A stretch of 64,000 bases of DNA from Adenanthera pavonina (GCA_026686845.1 JAIVEN010000028.1:1193001-1257000); one strand, 5' to 3'. Numbered from the stretch's first letter, positions 1 through 12,580 are shown. Notes: generated by a model not told the origin, from the letters alone. Numbers and translations are program-made.

Positions 1-1578
1 CTTTGCCTTTGAAAATTCGAATTTCAAGCTAAAACTGAATAAGTCTGAAGAGACTGCTCTCTGTCAGACGAATTTTGGTTGTTCAAAATTCGAATTTTCA
101 TCTAGTCTGAAAAGAGGCCTTTGTAACAGACGAACTTCACACTTTCAAAATTTGAATTTCAAGTAAAATGAAGTTTGTAAAAATCAAAGAAATTCGTCTG
201 AAACTATGATAAAGTGCATCTGAAATCAAAACGAAATTCAGTTTGAAAAATGCTCTCTGACAGACGAATTTTGAAGTTGCAACATTCGAATTTTCATATA
301 AGTCTGAAAGATGCTTCTTTACAACAGACGAACTTTGGGTTCTCAAAATTCGAATTTCAAGCAAAACAAAATTTGAGAAAACTGAAGAAATTCGTCTGTA
401 ACTATGTTAAAGTTCATCTAAGATCAAAAGTGATTTAAGTTTCAAAACTGCTCTCTGACAGACGAACTTTGAACATTGAAATTCGAATTTCAGAAGCTAA
501 GTTCTTAAGTCTATTTAAATGAAATATTGACATACGAATGATAAGAACTTGCAACATTCGAATGACAAGATGAGTCTGAAAAGAGTTTCTCTGACAGACG
601 AATTTTGCCTTTCCAAAATTCGAATTTCAAAGAAAGTTATCTACTGTGACCCTTTTTAGTTCAATGAACAGACGAATTTTGGGGATCCAAAATTCGAATT
701 TCGAAGGCACTGTAGAAAATTGAAAACACTGTTCATACTTAACCGAAAAACTTTCTTCTTGAAAATTCGTATGTCACATTGTGAAAATGTTTTGTAAGTT
801 TCAAAATTCGAATTTCACTTTATGAACAGACGAACTTTGTGCTGTAACGTTGGAAGCTTTAATCTATGATTCCTTCGAAATTTGTCTGTTGGCCAACCGA
901 AATTCGAATTTCAGTATGTCAGAAACATTAAATGCGGTTGGTAAACGGATAGTTTTTTCAGAGTAACCGTTGAATAACTTCTCCAACGGATAGATTTAGT
1001 CTCTAACGGATATTTGAGACCTAAATCTATAAATACAACATCACTTGAAGTTATGGGTAATGAATCAAACTTATATATACTGAATCTCTGCTGAATTTTC
1101 TTCTCAAAAGCTTTTACCCTCTTAACTTCCAGACTTGCACCAAAACTTTCATATCTACTCCTTTCAAGAGAGTCATTTCATTGTAATCAATCTACTCTTC
1201 ATCTGGAAGATAGATTTACTTGTGAGGGATATTCAAAAGGGGATTGGGAAGCACACAGTGTAAGTGCTTGGAGAGTTTGAGAGAGCTCAGAAACAGAGCA
1301 AACTCGTGTACTGTGGCCTTTGCAAGAAGCCCATTGAAATTCTTGCTGTATAGTGGATAAATCCCAAGAGGTGTCTTGGGGACTGGATGTAGGTCAAGTG
1401 GAAGGACCGAACCAGGATAAATTACTGAGTCTTCTTCTCCCTATCTTTACTTTTCAGCTTGCTCTGTTTTACGCATTGTTTTCATTATACTGTGATATCT
1501 TCACTTACTTCACTTTGTGCAGAAAAATTTCAATCTTCCCAATTCACCCCCCCTCTTGGGAAGTCAGCCTTGCTAACA
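1..1578 (+). mobile_element. Copia-type LTR (3' LTR or solo LTR), 5' end outside the window
   Basis: The stretch has the anatomy of a Ty1/copia LTR. A repeat-filled U3 covers about 1-900. A TATA box lies at 1028-1035. A transcribed R/U5 region follows, and it ends in the text typical of plant copia LTRs: an 'aattcacccccc' tract followed by 'ctcttggg' at about 1541-1560. The LTR probably ends at the CA at 1577-1578, and the next five bases (gtaat, 1579-1583) could be the target-site duplication. Mutator-like transposase coding sequence starts immediately afterwards, so the element seems to have landed inside it. No gag-pol lies downstream, so this is a 3' LTR or a solo LTR. The left end and the matching duplication lie before base 1 and could not be checked. 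Confidence 0.75.
56..645 (+). repeat. Tandem repeats of about 197 bp in the LTR U3
   Basis: The phrase gctctctg(t/a)cagacga recurs at 56, 252 and 450, giving a period of 196-198 bp. Units 1 and 2 match along their whole length. Inside each unit two shorter words alternate, CAGACGAA(T/C)TTTG and AAAATTCGAATTTC. The second contains the palindrome TTCGAA. Inverted copies (ATTCGTCTG) occur near 190 and 390. The words continue in a more degenerate, untidy form to about 915. Repeated promoter-proximal words of this kind are common in retrotransposon U3 regions; a regulatory role here is inference. Confidence 0.8.
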
Positions 1579-2570
1579 GTAATATCAAGTCAAGATATGA
1601 AGAAGGTGCCGTGATTAGAGACTTAGTGGTCTGTGCGGCGAAGGCCACTTATATTCAAGATTGGGAAGACATGATGAATGAGTTGAAAGCTATGTCAAAG
1701 GAAGCACATGATCATTTAATAACTTTTCCTTCATCTTCTTGGACCAAGTCATACTTTGAAGAATATGCAAAATGTGATATGATCATGAATAACATAACGG
1801 AGTCATTCAATGGAAGATTATTGGAAGCACGAGAACTTCCTATTGTTTAGTTGCTTGAATGGATCCGGACATATCTAATAACAAGATTTGCAGAGAATTG
1901 AATTAGAATTACAAACTATATGGGGAAGGTGTGTCCAAGACCTAGAAGAAGGTTGGACAAAGTGGTGCGAGAATCTCATAATTGGGTGGCCAGGTGGGCA
2001 GGTGAAAATAGATTTGAAGTATCATATACTGGACAATTGACGGACAAGTTTGTTGTTGATCTTGACTAAAGGACTTGTTCATGTCGATTATGGCAATTGA
2101 GTGGCATACCATGCAGGTATATGTTTAATATGTTATTAAGTTATTTTGAACAATTATAATAGTAGTTAACAATTCATTTGCATTTTACAGGCATGCAGTA
2201 AGTGGCATAAGAAATAAGTGAAAGGATCCACAAGATTATGTGCATTTCAATTTGACTAAAGTTGCATATGTGGGTTGCTATAGCCCAGTTATTAAGCTGA
2301 TAAATGGTGAAAAGATGTGGATTCAAACAGGATTGGACCCTGTGGAGCCCCAAAATTCCACAAACATCCAGGAAGAACAAAAAAGCTATGAAAAAGGGAA
2401 GCAGATGAGCCACCAAGGTCGGATCACATGAGAAGAAGCATCGGATGCGTTCGGTGTACTATATGTGGTAATTATAGACACAACAAAAGAACTTGCAAGA
2501 AGCGGAGAAGTTCTTTTGGCACACAAGAAAGTGTTCATGTTACACCTCCAAGACCTAGTCAACCATAGAA
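1579..2570 (+). pseudogene. Mutator-like (MULE) transposase, C-terminal half, decayed
   Basis: Translation from about 1582 shows the conserved C-terminal half of a plant MULE transposase. There is a helical block with the KCD...NN..ESFN..ILEAR motif at about 1770-1845. It is followed by a degenerate SWIM zinc finger (CSCRLWQLSGIPC) at about 2073-2118, an intron-like gap (gtatatg...ttttacag, about 2118-2190), the block ending in NGEKMW near 2318, and a C-terminal zinc knuckle (C..C...H....C) near 2455-2500. It is broken by a stop after PIV at 1848-1850, by further stops near 1903 and 2066, and by a stop at about 2219 after the intron. The N-terminal half and catalytic region are absent, presumably on the far side of the LTR. 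It is non-functional. Confidence 0.85.
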
Positions 2571-2599
2571 TGTGTTTTGGAATTTAGTGATATGTATTT

Positions 2600-2780
2600 T
2601 TCTATTTTGGATGGTATCACCTATTTATTGGTATTTTGTTTTGACTTTCGATGGTATTGTTAGTTTTGTGTTTTGGTATGACTTTGGATGGTATGGTTAG
2701 TTTTGTGTTTTGATATATATGACTTTGGATGGTACGTTTAGTGGCATGTTTCGTTATGACTTTGGATGCTATGGTTAATG
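2600..2780 (+). repeat. Degenerate short tandem repeat downstream of the MULE
   Basis: The phrase gactttggatggtatggttagttt and variants recur about four times between 2640 and 2780 with a spacing of about 50 bp, and decay toward both ends. It is non-coding and AT/GT-rich and probably belongs to the internal region of the MULE. Confidence 0.6.
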
Positions 2781-4560
2781 ATATATGTATTGCTCACTTA
2801 TTTTAATTTGTTTATCTAATTTATTTGTTAAGAAGTGTGAGTGTGAGGGTGTTGCACACATCAAGATGAGTAATTTTTTAATATATATTTTTAGTGTACC
2901 AAGATATATTTTTAATATGATTGTTATTTTTATTATATATTTTTAATCTAATCGCTATTTTTAAATCTGTATCTTTTTTTAATATGAGAGCTATGTTTAA
3001 TATATATTTTTTTTGTTAATGCATTGTGTAATATGCGGCACTATATGCAGGGCATGTAGCTCGAAGCTTGAACTTAATGAAGTCTAGCCATAGTGCTTTG
3101 TGGTCCCCTTCATATTACTTCTGACTCAATATATTATTTTTTATTAGCGCTTTGTGGTCGCTCTTATAAGAACTCCCTTGTCAATTACATTCTTGGCCAA
3201 AAACCGACAACACAATCATACATGGAAATATGGAACTTCAGATTAATACACAATCATAATAAAGCCTGGTCATAGTGCATTGTGAACCATAGCCACATTT
3301 ACAAAGTAGACAAAGCTACTTTTACATAACAACCCAAAAATAGTCAATAGTGACAGCACCCCAACAACATCACCACAACATTGACATCCTAGACATGCTA
3401 TAGACAGACTCCAACATCCTAATAGGAGCAATTCAACATTTCTTCATGCATACCCAAGCTTCATCAGCATCTAGCATTAGAAGTAATTCACCACGTGAAT
3501 AACGCATTCCCTGTAATACAATGCTTTCACAATTTAAAAAACAATAATTAATTGTCAATAAGCAAAGTCTGATGTGAAGACATTCATTATAAGGAGAAAT
3601 CTCTTTAATTGTTTAAACTAAACTCACTTTTCTGATTGCTTCTCCCATGCCAAGATTTTTGGCAAGAAGAATAACCCTTACATTGTCAACTTTATATTTC
3701 CTAACAAAATCAAATGCTACTCTTTTGAGCTAATTTTCCCACAAGTATCTCATGCATAAAGCTAGCTTTTCCATTGTTCAAGAAGTCTACCCATAAAGCT
3801 ACAAAACATAACCGAATCAAATATCTCAATTGCAAAAGGCAAGCTTCTTTGTGTGAGGAAATAACCCCTAAAGCAACCTTCTTTGCAAAGACATAATAAA
3901 AGATACATCTTTTACGCTTCCAGAATGATAACCATAAAGCTATAAGACAAATTAACACCCATCAAGGAAACTTTTTTTTGTGTCACATAAGATCTAAACA
4001 TATATCATTCTTTGAAGACAAATAAAGCTCCAGAATATAAATGCTTACAAGTCAATTGGCTTTTTTTCTTTCGACCTTACTGCTATAACCAGTGATCACC
4101 TTACTGTACTCTGTCCAACTTACTGTTGTCGACTTTGGCTAACCTCTACTTCGTCAACTCTGTCAAATGCCTTTGCCTTTCGTGGAATATTCATCTACGT
4201 TCTAGAGGCAAAGAAGATTGCTGGAAGGAATTCTAAATCTAGCAACATTATTTACATTTATATGGATGGAACAGAGCAATTTCCTACCTTCCTTATGTTG
4301 TGCGTTTTGTATCTAATAAGCCCTCCAACATGTAGCCTGACGTAAAGTGTGTCATTTGCCAAGTGTTTTTCCATCCTCTAACTCAACATATTTGACGGTG
4401 TCTTGTCCAAGTGTACATCCTTACTCGAATTTTTCAAACCTCAGGGAATAACGGTGTTGATAGATGCAATTTCAGGGACTACTTTAAAACAAAATAAAAC
4501 CTTAGGGACTGATTTCAAATTAGACAAAATCTCAAGGTTCAAAAGCCTATTTTTCCCTTT
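2781..4560. mobile_element. Non-coding spacer, probably the 3' part and terminal inverted repeat of the MULE
   Basis: No gene is visible. Reading the minus strand from about 4553 gives a run of 'prices' such as 'gggaaaaatagg' followed by wording around 'cctgaggtttgaaaa', a type of sequence often seen at the ends of plant Mutator-like elements. If so, the MULE 3' end lies near 4553. The partner terminal repeat is outside the window or lost, so the boundary is inference. Confidence 0.35.
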
Positions 4561-4738
4561 TTTTAAATAAATGTAATAAATTACATAAATTTCTTTGAAT
4601 TTTGTTAATATTATATCATCGTTTAACTTGAAAAATTATATATATATTTTTTAAAAAAATTATGTAATTCAATAAAAAAATTATTTGGCATGTTAAAAAA
4701 TGTTAATACATTATTAACAATCAATTAAAATCATTTAC

Positions 4739-5265
4739 TTCCTCCGTCTTATTTTATTAATCTTTTAAGATTTTGGCACATTGTTTAAGAAAAATAATAA
4801 ATAATCTAATAAATGATATAATTTTATAAAATTATCCTTAATTATTACTTATTTACTATTTATATTATTTTTTTCTTAAAATAATATATTACTCCCTCTG
4901 ATCCTTAATATAAGACCATTTTAACCGAATCACGCAGATTAAGAATTTGAGTTAAAACTAATTAACTATCTCAATTTTTCCAAAAATTTCAATATTTTCC
5001 TAAAATCACCCTTATTTAATCTCTCTCTCTTTCTTTTTGGATATATTAAATAAGGATATTTTGTGAAAATGTATAATAAATACTACATTATATATTATAA
5101 AGGGTTTTATATTCATGATCAAGATAAAATGTCTTATATATATCAGACCGGAGGGAATATTAAATATTTAAGGATATATTTGGAAAAAATAATTAATTTT
5201 TTATTAATTTTTAAATACTAAATAAAATGTCACATTTAAAATTGTTTAAGACACATGAAATGAAA
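4739..5265. mobile_element. Outer MITE split by an inserted Stowaway
   Basis: A Stowaway-style start (cttcctccgtcttatttt, 4736-4753) is followed by AT-rich sequence up to 4889. It is interrupted by the Stowaway at 4892-5157 and seems to resume at 5160-5265, where attgtttaagacacat near 5240-5256 echoes gcacattgtttaag near 4776-4790 in the left arm. This looks like a MITE inside a MITE. The right boundary is uncertain. Confidence 0.45.
4892..5157. mobile_element. Stowaway-type MITE, copy 1 (266 bp)
   Basis: Terminal inverted repeats begin ctccctctgatccttaatat on the left, and the right end reads as their complement (ttccctccggtctgatatat). TA duplications lie at 4890-4891 and 5158-5159. It is about 250 bp upstream of the methyltransferase start codon and so lies in or next to its promoter. 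An inverted close relative is at 43736-44005, and a degenerate one is at about 28561-28819. Confidence 0.9.
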
Positions 5266-5412
5266 TGGGGCTTTGGAAGTATAATTTTATATTATAGGAA
5301 ACGTGGGCTTCAACAAAGGAAAGTCTTATCCAGTTATCCACAACTCACAAGAAAGATCAACGACGTCCCGCCATTCACACACAAAACCAGAAGCAAAATC
5401 CGCACCAAAAAA

Positions 5413-8400
5413 ATGGCTTCTTCTATCTTCTCTGTTCTTCAAGGCTCTGCTTTTTTTTCCTCTTCTATATCCCAAACAAGCAGCTCTTTCCCCTCCCCGA
5501 TCCTACCCAAAGCCTCGCTTCTTCACCTCAGAAAACCTCTCTCCGCCAAATCTCTTGCTTCTGTCGAAATCGACACGTCATTGTCGCCGGCGATTCAGAC
5601 CTTCTGGCAGTGGCTATGGGAAGAAGGGGTCATCTCGTGGAAGACGCCGGTGGAGCCTGGCGTCGTGCAGGAAGGCCTGGGATTGATAGCCCGGAGAGAT
5701 ATTTCTCGAAACGAGGTCGTTTTGCAGGTGCCTAAGAGGCTGTGGATAAACCCCGATGCCGTGGCTGCCTCGGAGATTGGGAACGTGTGTAGCGAATTGA
5801 AGCCTTGGGTGTCGGTTGCGTTGTTCTTGATTAGAGAGAGGTCGAGGGATGAGTCTCTGTGGAAGCATTACTTCAGAATTCTTCCAGAGGTCACTGATTC
5901 GACTATATACTGGTGGGTTTTTGTTTGGTTTGCTGTACTGATACAGTTTTTTGTTTTTCCTTTCCTTTTTAGGAATTCAGGTTTTGGAATGAAATGGGTC
6001 GATCAAGTTGGTAATTGTTTTATTTTGCTTTTTCCAGTGCAGGTCAGAGGAGGAGCTCTCTGAGCTTCAAGGTTAGTGACTAGTGAGTCGCAGTTTCTAA
6101 TGCTATTTCTATAATAATCTGTTATTGTGAACTTTTAGCTTTATACTTCTCACTTCAATGAAAATTTGGTCATATTTGTGACATGCAGCGAGTTTGGAAA
6201 TGTTTTCTATGTTGTTATGTCTGTGTTTTCCTCATCTAAAATCTAAAAAATGCCATGTTTGCAAAATGTCAACATGTTCTGCAGAGTACGAAGAGAGTTT
6301 AGAGAAAAGGGAATGAATAGAGAGATGGACAAAATTTAAAAAATATAGAATATCACATGCCATATATATAATCATGGAAATGTTAAACTCAAATAATTAT
6401 GCAGTGATAAGCAATCACAAAGTGTTTTGACTTAAAAAAAAATCCTCCACGATTCCACTAGAAGACAGACTAAATCTTGGAGTATTCAATTCATTTCCTC
6501 ATAGAAGAAGTGTTTTAGGTCATTTTCTCGCATTGTTTAAAGAATTTGTGTGATAGTGATAAGAACATAACCTGCATATAACATACCCTTCTATTTACTG
6601 TGCCTTTAAGTAAAAGAGTGGAGTTTCTGTTAAAGAGAAAAGAGTTAAAGCTAAAACAACGTAACTAGTGTCATGTGTCACACTCATAAGAGCCTCAGTG
6701 TTCTGACACATTTCGAGCAGTAATATACTCGGAAAATAAGTATCTATGCTTCATAGATGATATTGGTATATAATATCTGCAGGTACTCAACTTTTGAATA
6801 CAACACTAGCGGTGAAAGAATATGTGCAGAATGAGTTTTTGAAACTGGAAGAAGAAATCATACTCCCCAGTAAGAAGCTTTTCCCTTTTCCCATAACACT
6901 GGATGACTTCTTTTGGGCATTTGGAATTCTCAGATCAAGGGCTTTTTCTCGCCTTCGCAATGAAAATCTAGTTGTGATTCCACTTGCAGATTTGGTAAGG
7001 GTCATTTCTTTTTTCCTCTGTTTCATGCGGTAGTGGGGGCATTAAACTTTACTGGTAGAAAGAAGAGAAAAGATAGAAACAAGATGTTATGGTCCTACTT
7101 GTTCCACACGGGAAAGAGAAAGGGAAGTTTAAAGCTTTAGTTATCAGTTTTTTATTCTAATAAGTGGGGGTTAAGAAAAAGTTCTAAGATATTGTTGGAA
7201 ATCTTAGATTATACCGGAAGTATCTCTTCAACAATTATAAGTACAGGAAGGTCTTCAATTGCAAAAGTGGGATTCTGTTATGGGGTTTATGTAGAAATTA
7301 GACTCTTCAAACTCATTAGTTTTTAAAATATAGCTAGCCCCATAGGTTCACATGACAAGATCAATAAAACTGTGTTTATGATGTTCCTCAAGTTGACATC
7401 ATTTGGACTTGCGTTCTGTACTTTCTTCTACCAATGTGATGCCTAGCATTAACAAATTGATGTTTTGAAAATTCTATTTGTGGATCAGATAAACCATAGT
7501 GTGAGAGTAACTGCAGAAGATCATGCTTATGAAATTAAAGGAGCAGCGGGCCTTTTCTCTTGGGATTACCTATTTTCTCTTAGGAGCCCCCTTTCTGTTA
7601 AGGCTGGGGAGCAGGTGAGTTCTTCCCTTGTCTTTATCCTTTCATTGTTCCGACAACATACAATGCCCTATTATCATAATGAACATGTTTGAACTGCTAC
7701 GAAGATGTAATACGATTAGGACCACATTATCCAGGTTGTGTACGGTAGCACAAATTAGTTCTCTCATTCTGACAATCTTATGCTCTTGGTGACATTCAAA
7801 ACATTCCAGTTAATATCATCAATTCTGGTTTATAGAGAATGGGACACCTATTTATGTCAGTGTTTCAACTTTCAAATACTTGTCGAATATTGACATTGTC
7901 ATGACACATAAAAACATGTATCCAACATATATACGGAGATGTCAAAATGAAAAGGAAATACATTTCTTCTAATTTGGACATGACTGACCCCAGAAAAGTG
8001 AAAATAACATAAAATGGGACTAGAAATCTAATGAAAATTCCTTTTAAATTTTTTAATATATGAATCATTTGAGTAAGACAATCTCACACATTTTTATTTA
8101 GTATATTTATTTATAAATAATAGTGGATGAAACTTTAAATAGAAAATTTTATACACACCAGGTACAATTTTTGTAATTTTGAAAACTTAACCCGTTGACA
8201 TTTTTTCTTTGGTAAGGATCTGTTAACATTTTTGCATTCGAGTCATGTAGCTCTAAGTAGGTCATCGGTAGAAATAGGTATTGTATTATAATCCTCATTC
8301 CTCGAGCCATTCTCTAGTGATTAACAAAATTTCTATTCTTTCTTAATCGCATCCCTAAATCTGTTTACTTGGTGACTTTTTTTAAATCAGTCATGTTGTC

Positions 8401-10058
8401 TCAAGATAGAACTCATCTCCTTATGTTTATTTATATAAAATTAGCAAACCAAAAATGTCTACAACTGTTAGAATTCTTAAAAAAAAAAAAATCAGACCTA
8501 GCTCCAAATTCATTTTTTTTATCCTCATGCTCAAACCCAAATGGATTAATTTTTTGGGAATATGAACATTTTGAACATTCTTGCTGATGTAGTGTGTTTG
8601 AAAATTCCTGCTGCAGATATTTATTCAATATGATTTGAAGAAAAGCAATGCAGAGTTGGCTCTAGACTATGGCTTCATTGAATCAAATGCAAACAGGAGT
8701 GCATATACCCTGACACTACAAATATCTGAATCAGACCCTTTTTTCGATGACAAACTCGACATTGCTGAGTCAAATGATTTTGGAGAGACAGCATACTTCG
8801 ACATCTTCTTCAATCGACCGCTTCCACCAGGACTGCTTCCATATCTGCGTCTGGTTGCACTTGGCGGCACTGATGCTTTCCTGTTGGAATCTTTATTCAG
8901 AAACACCATTTGGGGTCATCTTGAGCTGCCTGTGAGCCGTGACAATGAGGAACTAATATGTCAAGTTGCTCAAGACGCCTGCAAATCTGCCCTTACTGGA
9001 TATCCTACTACCATTGATGACGTATGTATGGCTTTTGATGTAGACTTGTATCATTCTTTTGTGAGGCAATTCAATATTGGCATATGATTAACTAGTATTT
9101 CGTTTAAGCATCTGAAAATCCCACTATGAGAATAGCCCAAGATTAGTTTTTGGTAAACTTAAACTGAGCCTAAGATTGCTGAGCTAGAATTTCAAACCTG
9201 AAGGAAGATTAGAGGAATTATAACATAGGAAGTGTTTGGTATACTGCCATCTCTATAATGAACCCTTGGTTTTTTAATATTAGGAGGCATCTAAGTTAGG
9301 ATACTTATTTTTTATATGCTCATATCCAAGATGATTAGAGGCATTGAAAATATGGAGACATAGATGACTTTATTTTAGGAAGTATCTTATACCACATAAA
9401 AGTCATGGAGATATAACTTTTTTTGAAATTTTAGCTTTGTTAACTTGAAAAAATACCAAGTGTATCGCTTCTATGGCAGTTGCCAATATCAATTGTCAAA
9501 CTCCATGGGAATCATAAGTACCATGGTATTCGATACCATAGTTGCTGGTATCCTTTACCATATTATCAAAGCTACTAAAAAAGTCAAAATAAGAGTTTAC
9601 CAAATGCTTCCGCATTGTATTGGATAATTATGGTATACTATTGTGTAGCAAGGTCTAAAGATAAATTCAACCATGTAACATTTTGTTTGGAGTTTCTTTA
9701 TATATTGTTTCAAAAGCTCTGACTTAGTAAAAATGGTAAAATTTAAAAATTTTAATTCTCCAAAAGAAAATTTTGTGAAAATGTTGAAGCTGATGAATGC
9801 TAAAGAACTGATTGAATACAAAAAACATGTCATTGGCAGGATGAGAAGTTAAAAGAAGAAAATCTAGATTCAAGGCTTGCAATCGCAGTGGGAATAAGGG
9901 AAGGAGAAAAGAAGGTGCTGCAGCAGATTGAAGGGATCTTCAAGAAGAAAGAGCTGGAGCTGGATCAGTTAGAATATTATCAAGAAAGGAGGCTCAAGGA
10001 TCTTGGTCTCTGCGGAGAAAATGGTGAGATCCTCGGGGACCTCAGCAAGTTCATGTAA
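5413..10058 (+). CDS. RBCMT: Rubisco large-subunit (and aldolase) lysine N-methyltransferase, chloroplastic
   Basis: Six exons: 5413-5912, 6043-6071, 6783-6994, 7489-7614, 8617-9021, 9840-10058. All junctions are GT-AG and in phase; the total is 1491 nt, 496 aa. The product is a SET-domain S-adenosylmethionine-dependent enzyme of the plastid stroma that methylates a lysine near the N-terminus of the Rubisco large subunit and/or fructose-bisphosphate aldolase. The Ser-rich first ~50 residues look like a transit peptide. EGLGLIA (87-93) starts the SET domain, NHS follows ADL at 247-251, and ALDYGF (304-309) carries the catalytic Tyr 307. The C-terminal substrate-binding domain ends LGDLSKFM. 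I chose the ATG at 5413 because it gives the transit peptide; the frame is open upstream to 5227. Length matches pea LSMT (489 aa). Which substrate it uses cannot be read from the sequence. A/T-rich 3' UTR with AATAAA-like sites runs to about 10400. Confidence 0.95.
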
Positions 10059-10400
10059 GATTGCAGAAAAGCCCCTTGAACTTGCACCGTATTCTGCATC
10101 TCCAGGGGAAGAAGAGAAAACAGAACTTGGTAAAAAGGACTCTTCCAAATATGAATCTGTGCTGCACTAAACCAATTCATGGAAGGGGGTCATAATCAAG
10201 TTTTGATATCGCCCAGCCCCATTACACGATTACTGCTTCTACCCGTGGAAAATGTACTGCAGGAATTACAATTCTTTCTGTACCAATTACAAAACAGTTT
10301 GACAGTTGTGGGATGAACCAGATTGAACTTTTGAATGTTAATATGATGTTGGCGTGGAATTGCAAGAATATCCATAAGTATAATAAACAAATAAATGGGG

Positions 10401-10917
10401 AAGAAAAATAAATCAGTTAATGGGTGGAAGTAAAACTAAATACCATCAAATTCACCCTCTCACAACCCAACAAATCAAAGGTTACCAAATACATAAATTC
10501 TGTGATATCAAAATAGCATACCTGCAACGTAATCACAGGGGGCAAGTATCTCCAAATTGCTTTGGTCACTGTAGCAGAACATTCAGCATTGAAGAGAATC
10601 CAAGCTACATACAGTAGCACCCACCTCAGATCACTCGCCATCAAATGCATAAGCAGATTTGTGCTAATCCTTTTTCTCTCCTTGCCTAGATTCTCCATCG
10701 ACTGCCATAAACCAAGGTGAGATATCTCGGGAGTGATGGTAAGATGTAGATTCATGATCTAAATGTTTAAAAGTGTTTTATGTTTCATAGAAGGTTTTTT
10801 TAAAAAAAAAAAATTCAAATTTCTCTTAAATTCAGATTTAGGTTAGCAAATATAAAATATTTTACCCGTCTTGAGACATGAGTGAGTAGATCTATTAAAG
10901 GTGCATATGTTAACTGC
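10401..10917. other. Spacer after the methyltransferase, no recognised gene
   Basis: A minus-strand open stretch of 112 codons (10417-10755) has a leucine/valine-rich translation and a possible splice donor near 10521. I do not recognise it, and no partner exons were found. Confidence 0.4.
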
Positions 10918-11239
10918 CTCTTGCAGCAGTATTATTAGAGATGAGAAAGGAGACAGGGTTGCTGGTGTCAGTCACAAGCTGGGATTCCATCCTTCTATTG
11001 CGGCTGAACTTCTTGCCACATTTTGGGGCTTATCCAACTGCAAGTCAAGGAATTTAAAGAAGGTTCTGCTGCATAGTGACTCTATTGAGTCCATGAATTT
11101 GATCCTACAGCCATGTGGAATTGACCACACTTATTTGGATGTGATTCAAAGCATCAGAAAATTGTTGATTGAAGAACCAGAGATTAGAGTCTTTCACTCA
11201 AGAAGAGATGCCTTGACGGTTGCACTATGCAAATCATGA
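10918..11239 (+). pseudogene. RNase H-like (RVT_3) fragment of a LINE-type element
   Basis: About 107 codons read as the core of the RNase H domain found in plant non-LTR elements and derived genes. IIRDEKGDRVAG starts the fragment, AELLATFWGL carries a catalytic Glu, and LHSDS carries a catalytic Asp. The first catalytic Asp strand, upstream of the 'CSS' start, and the final ADALA block are missing; the frame ends at a stop after ALCKS. A splice-acceptor-like ttgcag precedes it. It is best read as a relic, though a small expressed RNase H-like gene cannot be excluded. Confidence 0.7.
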
Positions 11240-12580
11240 ATTCCGTGTTTATCAGGAACCTCCTTCAAGCTGCCTTAGCTTATTACATCAGGACACGTTG
11301 ATCAGTACCTGTAATACCTCTTGTATAGAGGCTCACTAGTTTGACTTGTTAGTCTGTTTATTTATCCCCAAATAAGGTGCATGTCATATTTGGTATATTT
11401 GTTGGAAAATGATTTCTTTTCCAAGACACTAAAATCAAGATATATGAAATCTATTATATCCTTGTTACCAAACTCTAATTGCCTTTTTTTTTGTCATTTT
11501 TTGGGGAGTACAAAATGATATATTTTTTTGTTTCATTTTATTTTCTATTTCATTGTACCGAATGAGCTCCCTTCCAATTGTATGCAAACGTAGGCCATGA
11601 TAAGGTCCCAGGAGGGCAGGTTGCTCTTTTACATCGAAACACATACATATGCAAGATTAAATACATACGTAGGAACATGTGTTACTGGCTAGTAGTGAAA
11701 CCATAAAATCCAAAGCTGCCATTCGTGATGAAATAAATATCCTGAAACCAGCTGCATCTCATCAGGGGAAAGCAATGTCTCCTTTTTCACCTTAATTTTC
11801 AAGGGACACAAATTAAGTACTGGGGATGGCAATGTTTCTGTTTAACACTACTGGAAAATAATTACCTAAAGAACGTGATATTAGCTATCAATTAGCTTAA
11901 AATATCTTTTTTCTGGGAAGGGCAGTAGCAAAAATTATATAATTATTAATAATTATTAAAAATGTTATTTAAAATGTTTATCAAATCAATATAAATATAA
12001 AATTTACTAAAATGTAAAAATAATGATACATTATGTAACACCCCTTATGATAAGTTTATATATAATATTAATTATAAATTTTAGGTAAATATAGAAAATA
12101 AAATTTTTGAAAAATTTTTATATTATTTATTCTAAAATTTTCCAAGGAATTTTATTCAAAAATTTTTTAAAAAATTTTGCATGTTTCAAGTTATAGTTTC
12201 AATTTAAATTTAAATTATAGTTATCTTATATTCTCTCAAAATTCTACGCAAAGGATATACCAATTAAAATTGGGAAAATTTTTTTTTTTCTGAGATACCA
12301 TCCTCTCTCCCATTTAAAAAACTATCAAACTTTCAAACTAGTTCGGTTGAGTTGGGATATATTAGCTGTAATCTGTACTTAATCTGTGTGCTAGTTAGTG
12401 TTTAGATCTTGGATCATGACATATTATTATAAAAAAATTGGAAGTTATAAAATATTATTAGACATTAAAATCATATTCATTTGTTATTAATTGAATGTAA
12501 TTCTTCCATTCTTTGAGGTTATTAGGTATGGAGAAAAAAGGAGGAAAGTTAAACTTCCTAAAAAGCAGTTCAATTGATAT
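11240..12580. other. AT-rich spacer with a possible LTR relic
   Basis: No coding signal is present. At 12034 the sequence tgtaacacccc resembles the 5' end of many plant gypsy-type LTRs and is followed by about 380 bp of AT-rich sequence. No matching 3' end or target duplication could be fixed. Confidence 0.3.

Noticed and set aside
56..645. CRISPR-like reading of the regularly spaced words
   Set aside because: The repeats are degenerate with homologous intervening sequence, lie in a plant LTR, and no cas-like genes exist.
5303..5868. Open frames in other frames over the first methyltransferase exon (both strands)
   Set aside because: They are shadows of the high-coding-density exon 1 and have no recognisable protein features.
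10417..10755. 112-codon minus-strand frame with a splice-donor-like site
   Set aside because: I do not recognise the product, and there is no partner exon or start context. It is listed only as spacer content.
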